A stretch of 54,443 nt of DNA, from the NCBI GenBank assembly GCA_012972835.1, contig JABDHK010000059.1:1-54443 (forward strand), written 5' to 3'. The translations under genes and the position numbers were made by a program. The notes under the pieces were generated by a model. It was given only the letters and a program-made list of their open reading frames with translations. It did no database searches and was not told the origin of the DNA. Below, piece after piece: positions 1-9,398 of the stretch (its first letter is position 1; each line of letters opens with the position of its first letter). Source of the stretch: Chlorobiaceae bacterium (lineage in GTDB: Bacteria > Bacteroidota > Chlorobiia > Chlorobiales > Chlorobiaceae).

Positions 1-2
1 CA

Positions 3-140
3 ATGCTCATCGATACGGTATACCAAAAGGGTATAAGGCTCTGCGGTAAAGAAAAAAAGAATCTTGAAAAAAGACTGATGCGATCAAAAGACCTACAGTG
101 GTGGGATATAAGCATCAGACCTAAAACGGTATTTTTATAA
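3..140 (+). pseudogene. C-terminal fragment of an unidentified (transposase-like) ORF
   Basis: An open frame runs from the window edge to TAA at 138-140, about 45 residues, basic and ending in WWDISIRPKTVFL. The style (basic, tryptophan-rich tail) resembles the end of an insertion-sequence transposase, but I cannot assign a family. It may simply be the 3' end of a gene cut by the window border. It lies just upstream of a second possible insertion-sequence remnant at 311-400. Confidence 0.3.
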
Positions 141-310
141 TGACTGAGTCCCTTAGTTGATAGACATAAGTCATAACCCACTCCCAGATGCATTATTAAA
201 CAAAAACAAGGCTCAGCACAACAGATGCATTACAAACCATTACATATTATTACAAGTATATTATAATAACTCGTAATATCTTATAATAATTTATAAAAAA
301 TGTCTGTGCG

Positions 311-400
311 ATGATTGAGAAATGGCAAGCTGTGGAGTCAACTGACAATCCTGAAAAGCTTTATACAGAAGCTGGTCGGTTGAAAATAGATTTGGATTGA
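311..400 (+). pseudogene. possible IS3-family OrfA C-terminal remnant
   Basis: A 29-codon frame with TGA at 398-400 ends in EKLYTEAGRLKIDLD. This resembles the conserved C-terminal coil of IS3-type OrfA proteins (pattern LYxxIGxLxxExD). No OrfB, terminal repeats or target duplication are visible, so at most this is a relic. The AT-rich stretch before it (140-310) holds nothing I can recognise. Confidence 0.35.
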
Positions 401-414
401 CGAAAGTCGAGAAA

Positions 415-2109
415 TCATATAACAGTGATCTCGCCTGTAAAGGAATACCCGATACCGTGGATGGTTTTTATTGGAGAATCGCTGTTGGCTATGCTCGTTT
501 TGCGACGCAAACGGTGGACCAACGCTTCAAGTGCTCCACTGCGAAATTCATCAACTGAGACAGAATTACCTTGAGCAAACTCCCTGCGCTCCAGGACTTT
601 TTTATTACGCGAGATAAGGATGATCATAAAATCAAACTCTTTTGATGTGAGCTTGACTTTATGACCATCAGGCATAGTGAGCAACCATTCATCGCGGGCA
701 AGTGTCCACTGCGCTTTTTTGGGAAGCGACAAGGCGGAAAATTCTTTAGTGTGCTGAAGTGAGGTTTGTGGCTGGTCAAAAGCAAGATTTGCAAAATTAT
801 TTGCTTCCTTCATCAATTCAAACAATTTTCTTCTCTCAATTGGTTTTCTGATAAACGCATCACAACCAGCCTCTTGAGCTTTTTCTCTATCGTAAGGCGA
901 AGTCAACGCTGTCTGGACAATAACTGAAAGGTCTGGCCTCTGCTGTTTGATAAGTTTTGTTGCTTCAAAACCGTTCATTACCGGCATTTTAATATCCATA
1001 AGCACCAGATTGATCTCTGGATGATGCTGAACGAGTTCAACTGCTTTCCATCCGTTTTCTGCACAAAGAATGGTGATGTTTTCACCTTTGAGGTTCTTTT
1101 TAAGCAGAAGGGTGCTCAAATCATCATCTTCGGCGATGAGAATACAGAAACCCGGGGCTGAATCAGCAGCATCCGGCTTGGCGTCAGAAGAGCCTTGTGC
1201 TCTACCGGCAGGCTTATACGGCAGCGAAAAAGAAAAGGTACTTCCAGCTCCCTCAACCGATACGACAGAGATTGTGCCTCCAAGCATTTCAACGAATCCC
1301 TTGGAAATACTCAATCCCAATCCTGATCCCCCATGATTGAGGGTCAGCGAGTTATCCGCCTGGTGAAAGCGCTCAAATATCTCCCCTTTTTTGTCAGCAG
1401 GAATACCTATGCCGGAATCTATAACATAAAACTCAAGCATCTTCTCCTTTCTGCAGTAACCGATATCAATGCCGCCTTTGGAGGTAAATTGAAGGGCATT
1501 CTGGATCAGGTTTGTCAATATCTGGGTTAGTTTCCCACTGTCGGTTGTAATGATGCTTTCATTGTCAGGGAGCCCTGCTGTAGAGCTTAAACGTAATCCT
1601 TTTTGGTCGGCTTCAAGCTTCGAAAATGCCAAAAGATCGCGTAATAGCTGATTGACCGATGTTTCGGACTCTTTCAGTTTTACCTCTCGGGCATCAATCT
1701 TGGAGATATCCATGAGGTCATTAATCAGAGTCAGCATGCGTTGACCACTCTGATGAATGAGCTCTATATACTCGTTCTGTTCTTCTCTGGTGAGATGAGG
1801 ATCTTTGAGCAGTTCTGAAAAGCCCAGAATACCGTTCATGGGGATAAGGATTTCATGGCTGATATTGGCCAGAAATGATGTTTTTAACCGGTCACTCTCC
1901 TCCAGTGCCGTCTTGGTGCGGACCAGTTCTTCCAGCTGCATTTCAACAACGACCTGGCGCACATTGAGCTCATTGACAAGCCTGAGCATCTCTTCGGGTG
2001 AAGAAGATAAATTCGCTGCACTCGTTTGCCTGTGTTTCAGGCGTTCTTCGACAAGAGAACGTAACTCAGCTGTTAACGGGGGGTTATTGCTGTGCTGCTT
2101 TTTTGCCAT
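415..2109 (-). CDS. hybrid histidine kinase - receiver - winged-helix fusion protein
   Basis: A 564-residue, apparently soluble sensor (no membrane span). After a coiled segment (about 40-75) comes a HisKA domain with the H-box ANISHEILIPMN and phospho-acceptor His85. An HATPase_c domain follows (N-box around 196-206, DSGIGI near 231, GGSGLGLSI near 260). A receiver domain (about 321-440) has acidic EDDD and phospho-Asp372 in LMDIKMP, with the conserved Lys in RKPIE. The C-terminus (about 455-560) looks like an OmpR-type winged helix (VHRLRRK, TIHGIGYSF). Kinase, receiver and DNA-binding output are thus in one chain, which is unusual. The H-box has LI where RT is usual. It is last in a tight same-strand run with DUF1003, ald and the RhlE-like helicase (gaps of about 25-30 bp). 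Confidence 0.9.
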   Translation of the reverse strand: MAKKQHSNNPPLTAELRSLVEERLKHRQTSAANLSSSPEEMLRLVNELNVRQVVVEMQLEELVRTKTALEESDRLKTSFLANISHEILIPMNGILGFSELLKDPHLTREEQNEYIELIHQSGQRMLTLINDLMDISKIDAREVKLKESETSVNQLLRDLLAFSKLEADQKGLRLSSTAGLPDNESIITTDSGKLTQILTNLIQNALQFTSKGGIDIGYCRKEKMLEFYVIDSGIGIPADKKGEIFERFHQADNSLTLNHGGSGLGLSISKGFVEMLGGTISVVSVEGAGSTFSFSLPYKPAGRAQGSSDAKPDAADSAPGFCILIAEDDDLSTLLLKKNLKGENITILCAENGWKAVELVQHHPEINLVLMDIKMPVMNGFEATKLIKQQRPDLSVIVQTALTSPYDREKAQEAGCDAFIRKPIERRKLFELMKEANNFANLAFDQPQTSLQHTKEFSALSLPKKAQWTLARDEWLLTMPDGHKVKLTSKEFDFMIILISRNKKVLERREFAQGNSVSVDEFRSGALEALVHRLRRKTSIANSDSPIKTIHGIGYSFTGEITVI

Positions 2110-2134
2110 AGGGGGAGGGTACCTCGATATACGA

Positions 2135-2683
2135 TTATAATTTCGTGCCGTTTTGAATGACTTTGCTGTGCATATCGCTGGTCAATATTTCAATACGCTG
2201 GCTGAGATCTTTGACAAGTTCGGTCAGTTGGGTATTCTGTTGAAGCAAGGCAAGGAGCTGTTCAGATTGGTGTACAGCATAAGTCTGGCGCTGTTCGCTC
2301 GCAAGGGCAAGAGCTTCACGATGCTGGGCATCTGCATCGGCATGCGCCTTGTCACGGTCGGCCTGCCGTGTCTGTGCAAGCAGAATTAGCGGAGCAGCAT
2401 AGGCTGCCTGAAGACTAAACGCAAGATTGAGCAGGATAAAGGGATAAACATCAAACTTGGTAAGTCCAACGGCATTCAATCCAATCCAGATGGCCACAAT
2501 GACCGTCTGCCCTACAAGAAAAACAGGTGTTCCAAAAAAACGGGCAAAGGCCTCTGCCTTGAGTGAAAACCAATCATCACCGAAGACAGAACCAAGATGA
2601 AGATGCGGAAGATGAAAGCGGAAATAATTAGAAGGCACAGAACTCCCCTGTATAGTATTTGTTTTTTTTACATCGTCACCCAT
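2135..2683 (-). CDS. DUF1003 family membrane protein
   Basis: 182 residues. Two hydrophobic helices (about 52-72, VFLVGQTVIVAIWIGLNAVG, and 80-101) are joined by a short loop, then a charged coiled-coil tail rich in Gln, Ala and Asp carries heptad-like leucines. The FDVYPFILLNLAFSLQAAYAAPLI stretch is the signature of the DUF1003 family, which has no established biochemical role. It lies 25 bp before the hybrid kinase gene and 30 bp after ald, so it is probably in the same transcript. Confidence 0.85.
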   Translation of the reverse strand: MGDDVKKTNTIQGSSVPSNYFRFHLPHLHLGSVFGDDWFSLKAEAFARFFGTPVFLVGQTVIVAIWIGLNAVGLTKFDVYPFILLNLAFSLQAAYAAPLILLAQTRQADRDKAHADADAQHREALALASEQRQTYAVHQSEQLLALLQQNTQLTELVKDLSQRIEILTSDMHSKVIQNGTKL

Positions 2684-2713
2684 AACATATCACTCCTCAA
2701 TAAAATAAGGTAA

Positions 2714-3817
2714 TTATGCAAACGGATTTTCTTGATAGGGTTTCCCTAAAGATTTTGCAAGAGCTTCATGCGTAATTGTGCCATTCCAGATGTTGAGACC
2801 TGTTGAGAGAGCAGGCATCATAACCATGGCACTCTCAAGACCGAAATCTGCAATCCTTCGTATATAGGGGAGCGTTACCCCGGTCAACGCCTCGGTAGAG
2901 GTTTGAGGATAGGCCGCAGGCATGTTTGCCACGCAATAATGTACAATCCCCTCTTCAACAAAAACAGGATTTTCGTGAGTTGTCGGCTTGCATGACTCAA
3001 TGCACCCACCCTGATCAACCGCTATGTCGACAATTACAGCTCCCTGCTTCATCTTTCTAAGCATTGCCCTCGTTACAAGCTTTGGAGCAATGGCGCCGGG
3101 AACAAGCACCGCCCCGATAACAAGATCAGCTGTTTCAAGCTGTTCTTCAATATGCTGCTCGGTAGAATAAAGAGTATGAACCTGTGAGGGAAGAGCTGAC
3201 TCCAGAAACCGCATTTTTTCCTGATCTATTTCAAGCACAGTCACATCCGCACCAAGAGCGGCAGCAACTTTCGCAGCATGCATACCAGCTGATCCGCCGC
3301 CAAGAATTGTTACTTTACCAGGCAGAACACCCGGAACTCCTCCTATCAGTTTTCCTTCCCCACCGTGATGACGCGCAAGGTAAAAAGCGCCCATCAAAAC
3401 ACTCATTTTGCCGGCAATTTCACTCATTGGTGCAAGTAAAGGAAGACGACCGTTCTCCTGAACTGTTTCATAACCGAGTGCTGTCACCCCAGAGGAAAGC
3501 AATTTCGCAGCGAGTTCAGGTACTCCAGCAAGATGAAGAAAGGTAAAAAGCATAAGCTCTTCCCTGAAAAACCGGAACTCCTGTTCAAGAGGCTCCTTCA
3601 CCTTCACAACAAGATCACTCTTCCATACCTTATCGGCTGAAGAGGTAACAATAGCTCCGGCTCGACGGTACTTGTCATCGCTGAATCCACTGCCTGCTCC
3701 AGCACCAGCCTCAACAACAACCCTGTGGCCTGCGGCAACAAGATGTCGGACTCCGGAGGGAGTACAGGAAACCCTGTTCTCCCCGGACTTTATTTCAAGT
3801 GGAATACCTATGTTCAT
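2714..3817 (-). CDS. ald: alanine dehydrogenase
   Basis: 367 residues, normal length for Ald. The enzyme interconverts L-alanine and pyruvate plus ammonium with NAD(H). The N-terminal catalytic half shows the substrate-binding KVKEPLE segment and FTFLHLA with the catalytic His. The Rossmann half begins VTILGGGSAGMHAAKVAAALGA. The C-terminal SMPAAYPQTSTEAL-like segment (here NMPAAYPQTSTEALT) is typical. It starts 24 bp after the helicase gene ends. It could connect amino-acid nitrogen to pyruvate; I see no dedicated regulator beside it. Confidence 0.95.
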   Translation of the reverse strand: MNIGIPLEIKSGENRVSCTPSGVRHLVAAGHRVVVEAGAGAGSGFSDDKYRRAGAIVTSSADKVWKSDLVVKVKEPLEQEFRFFREELMLFTFLHLAGVPELAAKLLSSGVTALGYETVQENGRLPLLAPMSEIAGKMSVLMGAFYLARHHGGEGKLIGGVPGVLPGKVTILGGGSAGMHAAKVAAALGADVTVLEIDQEKMRFLESALPSQVHTLYSTEQHIEEQLETADLVIGAVLVPGAIAPKLVTRAMLRKMKQGAVIVDIAVDQGGCIESCKPTTHENPVFVEEGIVHYCVANMPAAYPQTSTEALTGVTLPYIRRIADFGLESAMVMMPALSTGLNIWNGTITHEALAKSLGKPYQENPFA

Positions 3818-3841
3818 GTCAAATGCTTTTGCGTTGAATGA

Positions 3842-5098
3842 TTACCGTGTTGCTCTCGGCTTGTCTGACCATCTTTTCGGAGCACTCTTGGCAAGAGGTT
3901 TTGGTGCCGGGTGACCTGAATTACCTCTGCCCTGCTGTTTTGGCACTTTAACCGGATGATGATCCATCAATGGAAACGAATGATTTTCCATAACAGGAAT
4001 CTTTTTTGCTATAAGTTTTTCAATATCACGCAAATACTCTTTTTCCTCCGCATCACAAAATGAAAATGCAGTTCCTTTTGCCCCAGCTCTTCCCGTTCGA
4101 CCAATTCGATGAACATAGGTTTCAGCAATATTAGGCATTTCAAAATTGATCACATATTCCAGATCATCAACATCGATGCCTCGAGCTGCAATATCAGTTG
4201 CCACCAGAACACGGGTATCCTGTGCCTTGAAATTTTTTAACGCTCGCTGACGGGCATTCTGTGCCTTGTTGCCATGTATCGCCTCTGCAGTGATATGATG
4301 CTTCTGCAGAATTTTAACAACTTTATCAGCTCCATGCTTTGTCCGCGTAAAAACCAGGGCAGTTTTAACCACTGGATCTTTTAAAATATCGACCAGTAAG
4401 GCATTTTTATTTCCCTTGTCCACAAAATAAACATATTGATTAATAATATCTACCGTTGAGGAGACAGGTGTTACCGAAACTTGTGAAGGATTATGAAGTA
4501 TAGTGGCTGCCAGCTTCACAATTTCAGCAGGCATGGTGGCAGAAAAAAAGAGCGATTGCTTCTTTTTGGGAAGAGCGGCCAATATTCTTTTTACATCGTG
4601 AATAAAACCCATATCAAGCATACGATCTGCTTCATCAAGCACAAGTATCTCAACTTCACGTAAATTTAGATGCCCCTGGTTCATGAGATCCAGCAATCTT
4701 CCCGGTGTTGCAACAACAATATCAACACCGCGTAACAGTGATGATGCTTGAGGGTTTTGATTAACACCACCAAAAATCACCGTATTGGTTAATCCTGTAT
4801 GGCGGCCATAAGCTTTAAAACTATCGCCGATCTGAATGGCCAACTCTCGTGTAGGTGTCAGAATCAGGCTCCTTATCTTCCTTTTTTTATCATAAACCTT
4901 ATTCTCGCTCAGCAGTTGAAGGATAGGAATGGCAAACGCAGCTGTCTTGCCTGTGCCAGTTTGTGCACAGCCAAGGAGATCAGTGCCCTGTAAAATAATT
5001 GGTATGGCTTCTGCCTGTATCGGTGTTGGAGTTGTATAACCCTCTTCCTGAACTGCCTTTAAAATTGGATCAATGATGTTTAATGACTCGAATAGCAT
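3842..5098 (-). CDS. rhlE: DEAD-box RNA helicase, RhlE type
   Basis: 418 residues containing every DEAD-box motif: Q motif [10 protein letters not shown], motif [12 protein letters not shown], Ia PTRELAIQ, motif II DEAD, motif III SAT, motif [12 protein letters not shown] and motif [12 protein letters not shown]. The short basic C-terminus has no DbpA-type RNA-binding domain. This matches RhlE-like helicases of ribosome assembly and RNA decay and differs from the larger DeaD-type helicase at 14587-16401. It is the first gene of a four-gene minus-strand run. Confidence 0.92.
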   Translation of the reverse strand: MLFESLNIIDPILKAVQEEGYTTPTPIQAEAIPIILQGTDLLGCAQTGTGKTAAFAIPILQLLSENKVYDKKRKIRSLILTPTRELAIQIGDSFKAYGRHTGLTNTVIFGGVNQNPQASSLLRGVDIVVATPGRLLDLMNQGHLNLREVEILVLDEADRMLDMGFIHDVKRILAALPKKKQSLFFSATMPAEIVKLAATILHNPSQVSVTPVSSTVDIINQYVYFVDKGNKNALLVDILKDPVVKTALVFTRTKHGADKVVKILQKHHITAEAIHGNKAQNARQRALKNFKAQDTRVLVATDIAARGIDVDDLEYVINFEMPNIAETYVHRIGRTGRAGAKGTAFSFCDAEEKEYLRDIEKLIAKKIPVMENHSFPLMDHHPVKVPKQQGRGNSGHPAPKPLAKSAPKRWSDKPRATR

Positions 5099-5346
5099 AT
5101 GGTATCTAATTATTGAACTGTTAGTTATGAGAATACAAAAACGCCCTTAGACGCTCTTCTCTTCACGCATCATCACCGTCAACATCCTGGGGTTGAACTA
5201 TCCGGGGTTATCCGTGCAAAAGGCAGGAATTCTTTATTGGTCAGCCGTATAAGGCGCTTTTTGGGCGGAATAAATCGCTAAGGGTACCTTTCCGATCAAT
5301 ATAACGATTCCATTCATATTGTCGCATTTGCTTTAAAAGAGAGGCT

Positions 5347-6108
5347 TCAAAGCGGCGCGGATACCCATGCCGGCACATATTTCCAAGCACTTCTCATCTC
5401 CATATTATTGATATGCCAGAGTGGATCATGCCTGCAGACCAGTGCCCAGAATGCTTTGGAATGGTTCATGTGAACCGTGTGACAGAGTTCGTGAATCATA
5501 ATGTAGCGGGTCAGATGCTCCGGCAAAAAAAGCAGTTTGGTGTTCAAGGTTATCAAACTGCGGGATGTGCAACTGCCCCAGCGGGAGTGCTGCAGACGAA
5601 CCTGAGCTTCGTTATAGTTGAAATCATGTGCGGCTGCAAGTTTTTCAAAGGATGAGAGAAGGTGTATCTGGGCCTTTCGTTTCAACCAGAAGAGTAATTG
5701 CCGACGGCAGAGAGCTGCATCAGTGAGATGAGCAGAAAGCAGCAGCCGTTTTCCTCCGCCTTCATCACTCTCAACCATACTCCTGCATTTATGATGGTAC
5801 TCAACACTCCATTTTTCATCGACATAAGGGAAAACAACACTGTATGGCAATCCGTTTTCTGTCACAGGAAAAGGTTCAGGCCGATGCATTTCAATCCGAT
5901 CCGCAGCCTTATGAATCCATGCTTCATGGCGAAGAAGAAGAGCGGGAAGATCCTTTTTGTTAAAACCCTCAGGCAGTACAACCACAAGACCCGCATGCGG
6001 CGTCATCTTTAAACGTGCACTCTTCGCCTTTGAACTGATCTTTATACTATAGGGTAAAGGAGAACTCCCCGTTACAGAGTGAGCAGGGGTAAACAATGAA
6101 CAGTTCAT
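5347..6108 (-). CDS. YgjP-like metal-dependent hydrolase (M48-type)
   Basis: 253 residues. It has the two hallmarks of the YgjP/DUF45 family: RWGSCTSR near residue 180 and the zinc motif HELCHTVHMNH (HExxH plus a third His) near 208-218. The C-terminus ends in YVPAW as in relatives. It has no signal peptide, so it is predicted cytoplasmic. The physiological substrate is unknown for the family. It is separated from the helicase gene by about 250 bp with no convincing gene. Confidence 0.88.
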   Translation of the reverse strand: MNCSLFTPAHSVTGSSPLPYSIKISSKAKSARLKMTPHAGLVVVLPEGFNKKDLPALLLRHEAWIHKAADRIEMHRPEPFPVTENGLPYSVVFPYVDEKWSVEYHHKCRSMVESDEGGGKRLLLSAHLTDAALCRRQLLFWLKRKAQIHLLSSFEKLAAAHDFNYNEAQVRLQHSRWGSCTSRSLITLNTKLLFLPEHLTRYIMIHELCHTVHMNHSKAFWALVCRHDPLWHINNMEMRSAWKYVPAWVSAPL

Positions 6109-6199
6109 GCTGGATTAATTTATTACCAAAAATAGAAATGAAGATTATTTTCACTATGCGCGTATTATTTTAGTACATTTCGCGCCCATTTGAGTCATT

Positions 6200-6268
6200 G
6201 CATAAAAAAACAAAGCTTCGCTTTACTCTGAACATTTGCTTGCGCCCATATCGGCTCGTTTTTTATGC
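6200..6268. repeat. short AT-rich inverted repeat in an intergenic gap
   Basis: GCATAAAAAA(A)C at 6200-6211 faces GTTTTTTATGC at 6258-6268, with two short direct GCGCCCAT copies nearby (from 6183 and from 6243). Both arms are T- or A-rich, so it could terminate transcription from either side or be a miniature-element relic. Otherwise the gap 6109-6409 shows nothing I recognise. Confidence 0.35.
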
Positions 6269-6409
6269 TACCTATTTTCACTCTATTTATCAACAAACAA
6301 AGGGCGTTCATCCTTAAAACCTCACCAAATCAAAGCATTCTGGCATAGTTTATGATGTATAATTTTAGTAACATCTTTTTCAAAGCATTCATGAAAAACC
6401 AATTTAACA

Positions 6410-7009
6410 TTGATGAACAACGTTATAATACATGGTACGCGGCTATCAGCAATCTTATTTCTGCTTGCAACAGGAATCATGCTTTCACTCAATGCAAAAG
6501 CACAGGAACCAAAATCACTCGCTCTACTTGAAACCGAAGTGAAAGAGGCTTTGAACTGCTCATTTATCACAACAGATGGCGTGCCCGATAGCGAGGCCTA
6601 TCATGTGCTTGATTTTATTCTTCAGGACAGCAAAACATTTAATTTCCGGCACCCATATTTAAGAAAAATCGTCATTGCCAATGCAGATAGAGGAGAGTAC
6701 ATTTCTAACTCAGGATACTTTACCGAAATACAACTACCAAACACACGCGACATGCCATTTCTCGATTACTCATTAAAACATGAGATAGGACATGTCATCG
6801 ATCATGTGACAGATGCAAGAGGATCAAAAGAGTGGAAGGCCGTAAGAAAACATATTGATACAAAAAGTATCAGCACCTATGCAGGCAAAAATGATGAGGA
6901 ACTCTTTGCTGAGATGATAGCATACAGGGCATCACAAGAGTATGGCAAAACTTTAGCCCCTTTTCCTGGTGATATAGAAAAGATGATCAACAAGTATCTT
7001 TTCAATTGA
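6410..7009 (+). CDS. secreted zinc metallopeptidase-like protein
   Basis: 199 residues (ATG at 6413 is an alternative start). A hydrophobic signal segment (about 12-30) ends in NAKAQ, suggesting export. The mature part contains HEIGHVIDHV (about 124-133), an HExxH zinc site, followed about 40 residues later by EELFAEMIAYR, whose glutamate is placed to be the third ligand as in gluzincins. This points to a small exported peptidase of unknown substrate. It is AT-rich compared with neighbours and stands alone between minus-strand genes. Confidence 0.7.
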   Translation: MMNNVIIHGTRLSAILFLLATGIMLSLNAKAQEPKSLALLETEVKEALNCSFITTDGVPDSEAYHVLDFILQDSKTFNFRHPYLRKIVIANADRGEYISNSGYFTEIQLPNTRDMPFLDYSLKHEIGHVIDHVTDARGSKEWKAVRKHIDTKSISTYAGKNDEELFAEMIAYRASQEYGKTLAPFPGDIEKMINKYLFN

Positions 7010-7092
7010 TGAACGGCGTAACGACCTTGGTGCGGCAGATGGCAATCGAAGGGATGCGATGCAAGAATAGTTGATGATTGTCGGCGAAAGTC

Positions 7093-7449
7093 TCAATACT
7101 CTTTGAGTAGGACATCTGCGGGGATGTTGAGCGTTTTCTGCAATGTTCGGATTTGGCGGATTGAAAGAGCTCTTTTGCGGTTCATTATTTCACTTGCCCG
7201 GCTTTTGGAGCCGATTATTTTCGTCAAATCCCGTTGATTAAGATTCATCTGATCCATGCGAAATATAATTGCTTCTATCGGATCAGGAAGGTCAAAGGGA
7301 AAATGGATCTCTTCATACTTCTCGATCAAAATACCAAGAATTTCGAGTTCATCACCTTCTTCTGTACCTGGCTTGGCTGAAAAAATCGCCTCCAAACGAT
7401 GAAGCGCATCCTTGTAATCCAGCTTGGTCTTTATTGGTTTAATTTCCAT
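7093..7449 (-). CDS. higA: HigA-type antitoxin
   Basis: 118 residues. The C-terminal half (about 65-118) is an Xre-like helix-turn-helix: MNLNQRDLTKIIGSKSRASEIMNRKRALS. The N-terminal extension is typical of the HigA group that lies downstream of a HigB mRNA interferase. It follows the toxin gene by 12 bp on the same strand and would neutralise it and repress the pair. Confidence 0.85.
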   Translation of the reverse strand: MEIKPIKTKLDYKDALHRLEAIFSAKPGTEEGDELEILGILIEKYEEIHFPFDLPDPIEAIIFRMDQMNLNQRDLTKIIGSKSRASEIMNRKRALSIRQIRTLQKTLNIPADVLLKEY

Positions 7450-7461
7450 AGCACACTCATT

Positions 7462-7755
7462 CTAAATTGTCGTTGCATCTATGGTATCGTATTCAGCATG
7501 AGTACCGACAAAACGGATGAATACCTGCCCATAGTCAAAAGTAATCATAGTAATCAGAAGATACTTATTGCCTTTAATGTTAAACACTACCCGATTGTTG
7601 TTTAGAATACTCGCAAAAGGATAACGGCGCTTAAGAATATCAGGCGACTGCCAGCATACTTTTTCGGCTTCTTTAAACCATGCTTTCAATGGCTGTTCAG
7701 CATCTTTATGCCTCGTCCAGAATTCTACGAGTGTTTTCCGTGAAATGACTCTCAA
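7462..7755 (-). CDS. higB: HigB-type mRNA interferase toxin
   Basis: About 97 residues if translation starts at the TTG at 7755, giving the usual HigB N-terminus (M)RVISRKTLVEFWTRHKDAEQPL. An in-frame longer form (to 7821) adds 22 residues without family resemblance. Family features include LKAWFKEAEKVCWQSPDILKR and the RVVFNIKGNKYLLI core. It is predicted to cleave ribosome-bound mRNA and to be held by the HigA encoded just downstream. The start is chosen from family length; no strong Shine-Dalgarno is visible. Confidence 0.85.
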   Translation of the reverse strand: MRVISRKTLVEFWTRHKDAEQPLKAWFKEAEKVCWQSPDILKRRYPFASILNNNRVVFNIKGNKYLLITMITFDYGQVFIRFVGTHAEYDTIDATTI

Positions 7756-7927
7756 CGCTTCATTTGAATATCGTTTGCTCGTAATATACAAAGTTCCCGT
7801 ATTGGGAACAACAACGATCAAAGAAAATATTCAACTGTAGTGAATCGGAAGGCTGAAGGTTGTAGTGCAGAGAAAGATTGAGTTCGGCCAGGGGTTGTTA
7901 GGAGAAAGTGCACGTTATGAATGTCGT

Positions 7928-7939
7928 CCCCCCCCCCCC
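7928..7939. repeat. poly-C tract (12 C)
   Basis: A run of 12 cytosines lies in the gap between the toxin gene and the next plus-strand gene. It falls in no convincing gene, so it is unlikely to switch a reading frame. It could be length-variable or a sequencing-prone site. Confidence 0.6.
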
Positions 7940-8109
7940 TCTGGACACGCTGAAAGATTTGTGCGTTTGTCATCCTTTTATTTTTTATTAGCATCCATGT
8001 CAGAAGAAACCGCATAAGTTGCCTTGGAGTTTCAGCAGGCTTGAAAGCCGTTTGTTTTTTTGGGGTTCATTTGGTTAACATGTCATTATTGTAGAGATTA
8101 ATTGACAAA

Positions 8110-9330
8110 ATGGCCATTATGACCCTTGACCTTTTCAAGCCGGCTACCCTTGCGGGGATGACATTACGGAACCGCCTCATACGCTCCGCCACGCACGAAA
8201 GTCTGGCAGACGGTAGCGGAGCGCCCTGTGCGGCTCTTGAAAAACTCTACACAGCGCTTGCCGAAGGCGGGACTGGCGCCATCATTACCGGCTATGCTGG
8301 CGTGCAGCAGGACGGAAAGAGCAGCCTCATGAACATGCTGATGATAAACGATGACTCGCTGATTCCTGCATACCGGAAGCTCACGGATGCGGTTCACGGT
8401 CACGGGACGCCGATAATCCTGCAGATTGCCCACTGCGGACGCCAGACCCGTTCGGTGGTAACCGGTATGCCTACGGTCGCCCCTTCGCCACTGAAGGACT
8501 TCATTTTCAACGAGGAGCGACCGCACGAACTCAGTGTAGGGGAGATAGAAACAATCATCGGCAGCTTTGTTGCTGCGACCGGACGGGCAAGAAAAGCGGG
8601 GTTTGACGGAGTCCAGCTCCAGATGGCGCACGGTTACCTCCTTGCAGAGTTCCTTTCAGGCTATACGAACCGGCGCAGTGACCGATGGGGAGGTTCGATT
8701 GCGAACAAGTTCCGCATCGTCTCGGAAATACTCCGCCGCATCAGGACAGAGGAGGGCGACTATCCCGTGCTGGTCAAAATCAACGGATTCGATCACCGGC
8801 GGAGAGGAATGCGGCCACTGGAAGCTATAGAAATCGCCCGTATGCTCGAAGCTTCGGGATGTTCTGCCATAGAGGTTTCTTCGGGCACGGTGGAGGAGGG
8901 GCTTTCGATTATGCGGGGGCCTCTCTTTCCTGCAGAAGCTCTGCTTGCCAGCCACTTCAGGTTCATGTCGCTGCCTTCACCGATCAAGAAAGCCCTTGCA
9001 CCTCTGCTTCGTCTGGCCATGCCATCGCCCAAGCCATGGCGAGGGTACAATCTCGATGCCACAAAAGCAATCAGACAAGCAGTCTCGATTCCCGTCATTG
9101 CCGTAGGCGGCATCCATACGCTTGAGAATATCACCGGTGTGCTCGAAAGCGATACGGCTGATTTTGTTTCCATGTCGCGCCCCTTCGTTATCGAGCCGAA
9201 CATTGTGCGGAAACTGCAGGAAGGAAGGCAGACTGCATCGCGCTGCATCGAATGCAACTACTGCGCAATCATGATTGAGGAGTACCCACTCAGATGCTGG
9301 TTCGGCAAGCTCCCTGCAAAAAAGTGCTGA
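8110..9330 (+). CDS. NADH:flavin oxidoreductase, old yellow enzyme family
   Basis: 406 residues, one TIM-barrel domain of the OYE/2,4-dienoyl-CoA reductase group. FKPATLAGMTLRNRLIRSATHE marks the start, QIAHCGRQ and QMAHGYLLAEFLS the FMN and substrate region, RSDRWGGS the classic OYE signature, and AVGGI plus SMSRPFV the phosphate-binding end. It has the Cys cluster CIECNYC near 380, but the C-terminal 4Fe-4S/FAD half of dienoyl-CoA reductase is absent. Reduction of activated C=C bonds is likely, substrate unknown. ATG at 8119 is an alternative start. It is monocistronic. Confidence 0.88.
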   Translation: MAIMTLDLFKPATLAGMTLRNRLIRSATHESLADGSGAPCAALEKLYTALAEGGTGAIITGYAGVQQDGKSSLMNMLMINDDSLIPAYRKLTDAVHGHGTPIILQIAHCGRQTRSVVTGMPTVAPSPLKDFIFNEERPHELSVGEIETIIGSFVAATGRARKAGFDGVQLQMAHGYLLAEFLSGYTNRRSDRWGGSIANKFRIVSEILRRIRTEEGDYPVLVKINGFDHRRRGMRPLEAIEIARMLEASGCSAIEVSSGTVEEGLSIMRGPLFPAEALLASHFRFMSLPSPIKKALAPLLRLAMPSPKPWRGYNLDATKAIRQAVSIPVIAVGGIHTLENITGVLESDTADFVSMSRPFVIEPNIVRKLQEGRQTASRCIECNYCAIMIEEYPLRCWFGKLPAKKC

Positions 9331-9398
9331 GTAGCCTGCTCTCGATCCTTAACTCTCAGTAATAACTTTTTATTCCTCACAATCCCAACAGCACTTGG

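Noticed and set aside
14-36. GGTATACC...GGGTATAAGG resembling the shared 28-bp motif
   Set aside because: Spacing differs, the third element is absent, and it lies inside an open reading-frame fragment.
5241-5327. 28-residue minus-strand frame (RQYEWNRYIDRKGTLSDLFR)
   Set aside because: It looks coding-like and may be a gene relic, but it is too short and unmatched to support as a feature.
7818-8015. 65-residue minus-strand frame
   Set aside because: It runs through the poly-C tract, has no family resemblance and looks like chance.
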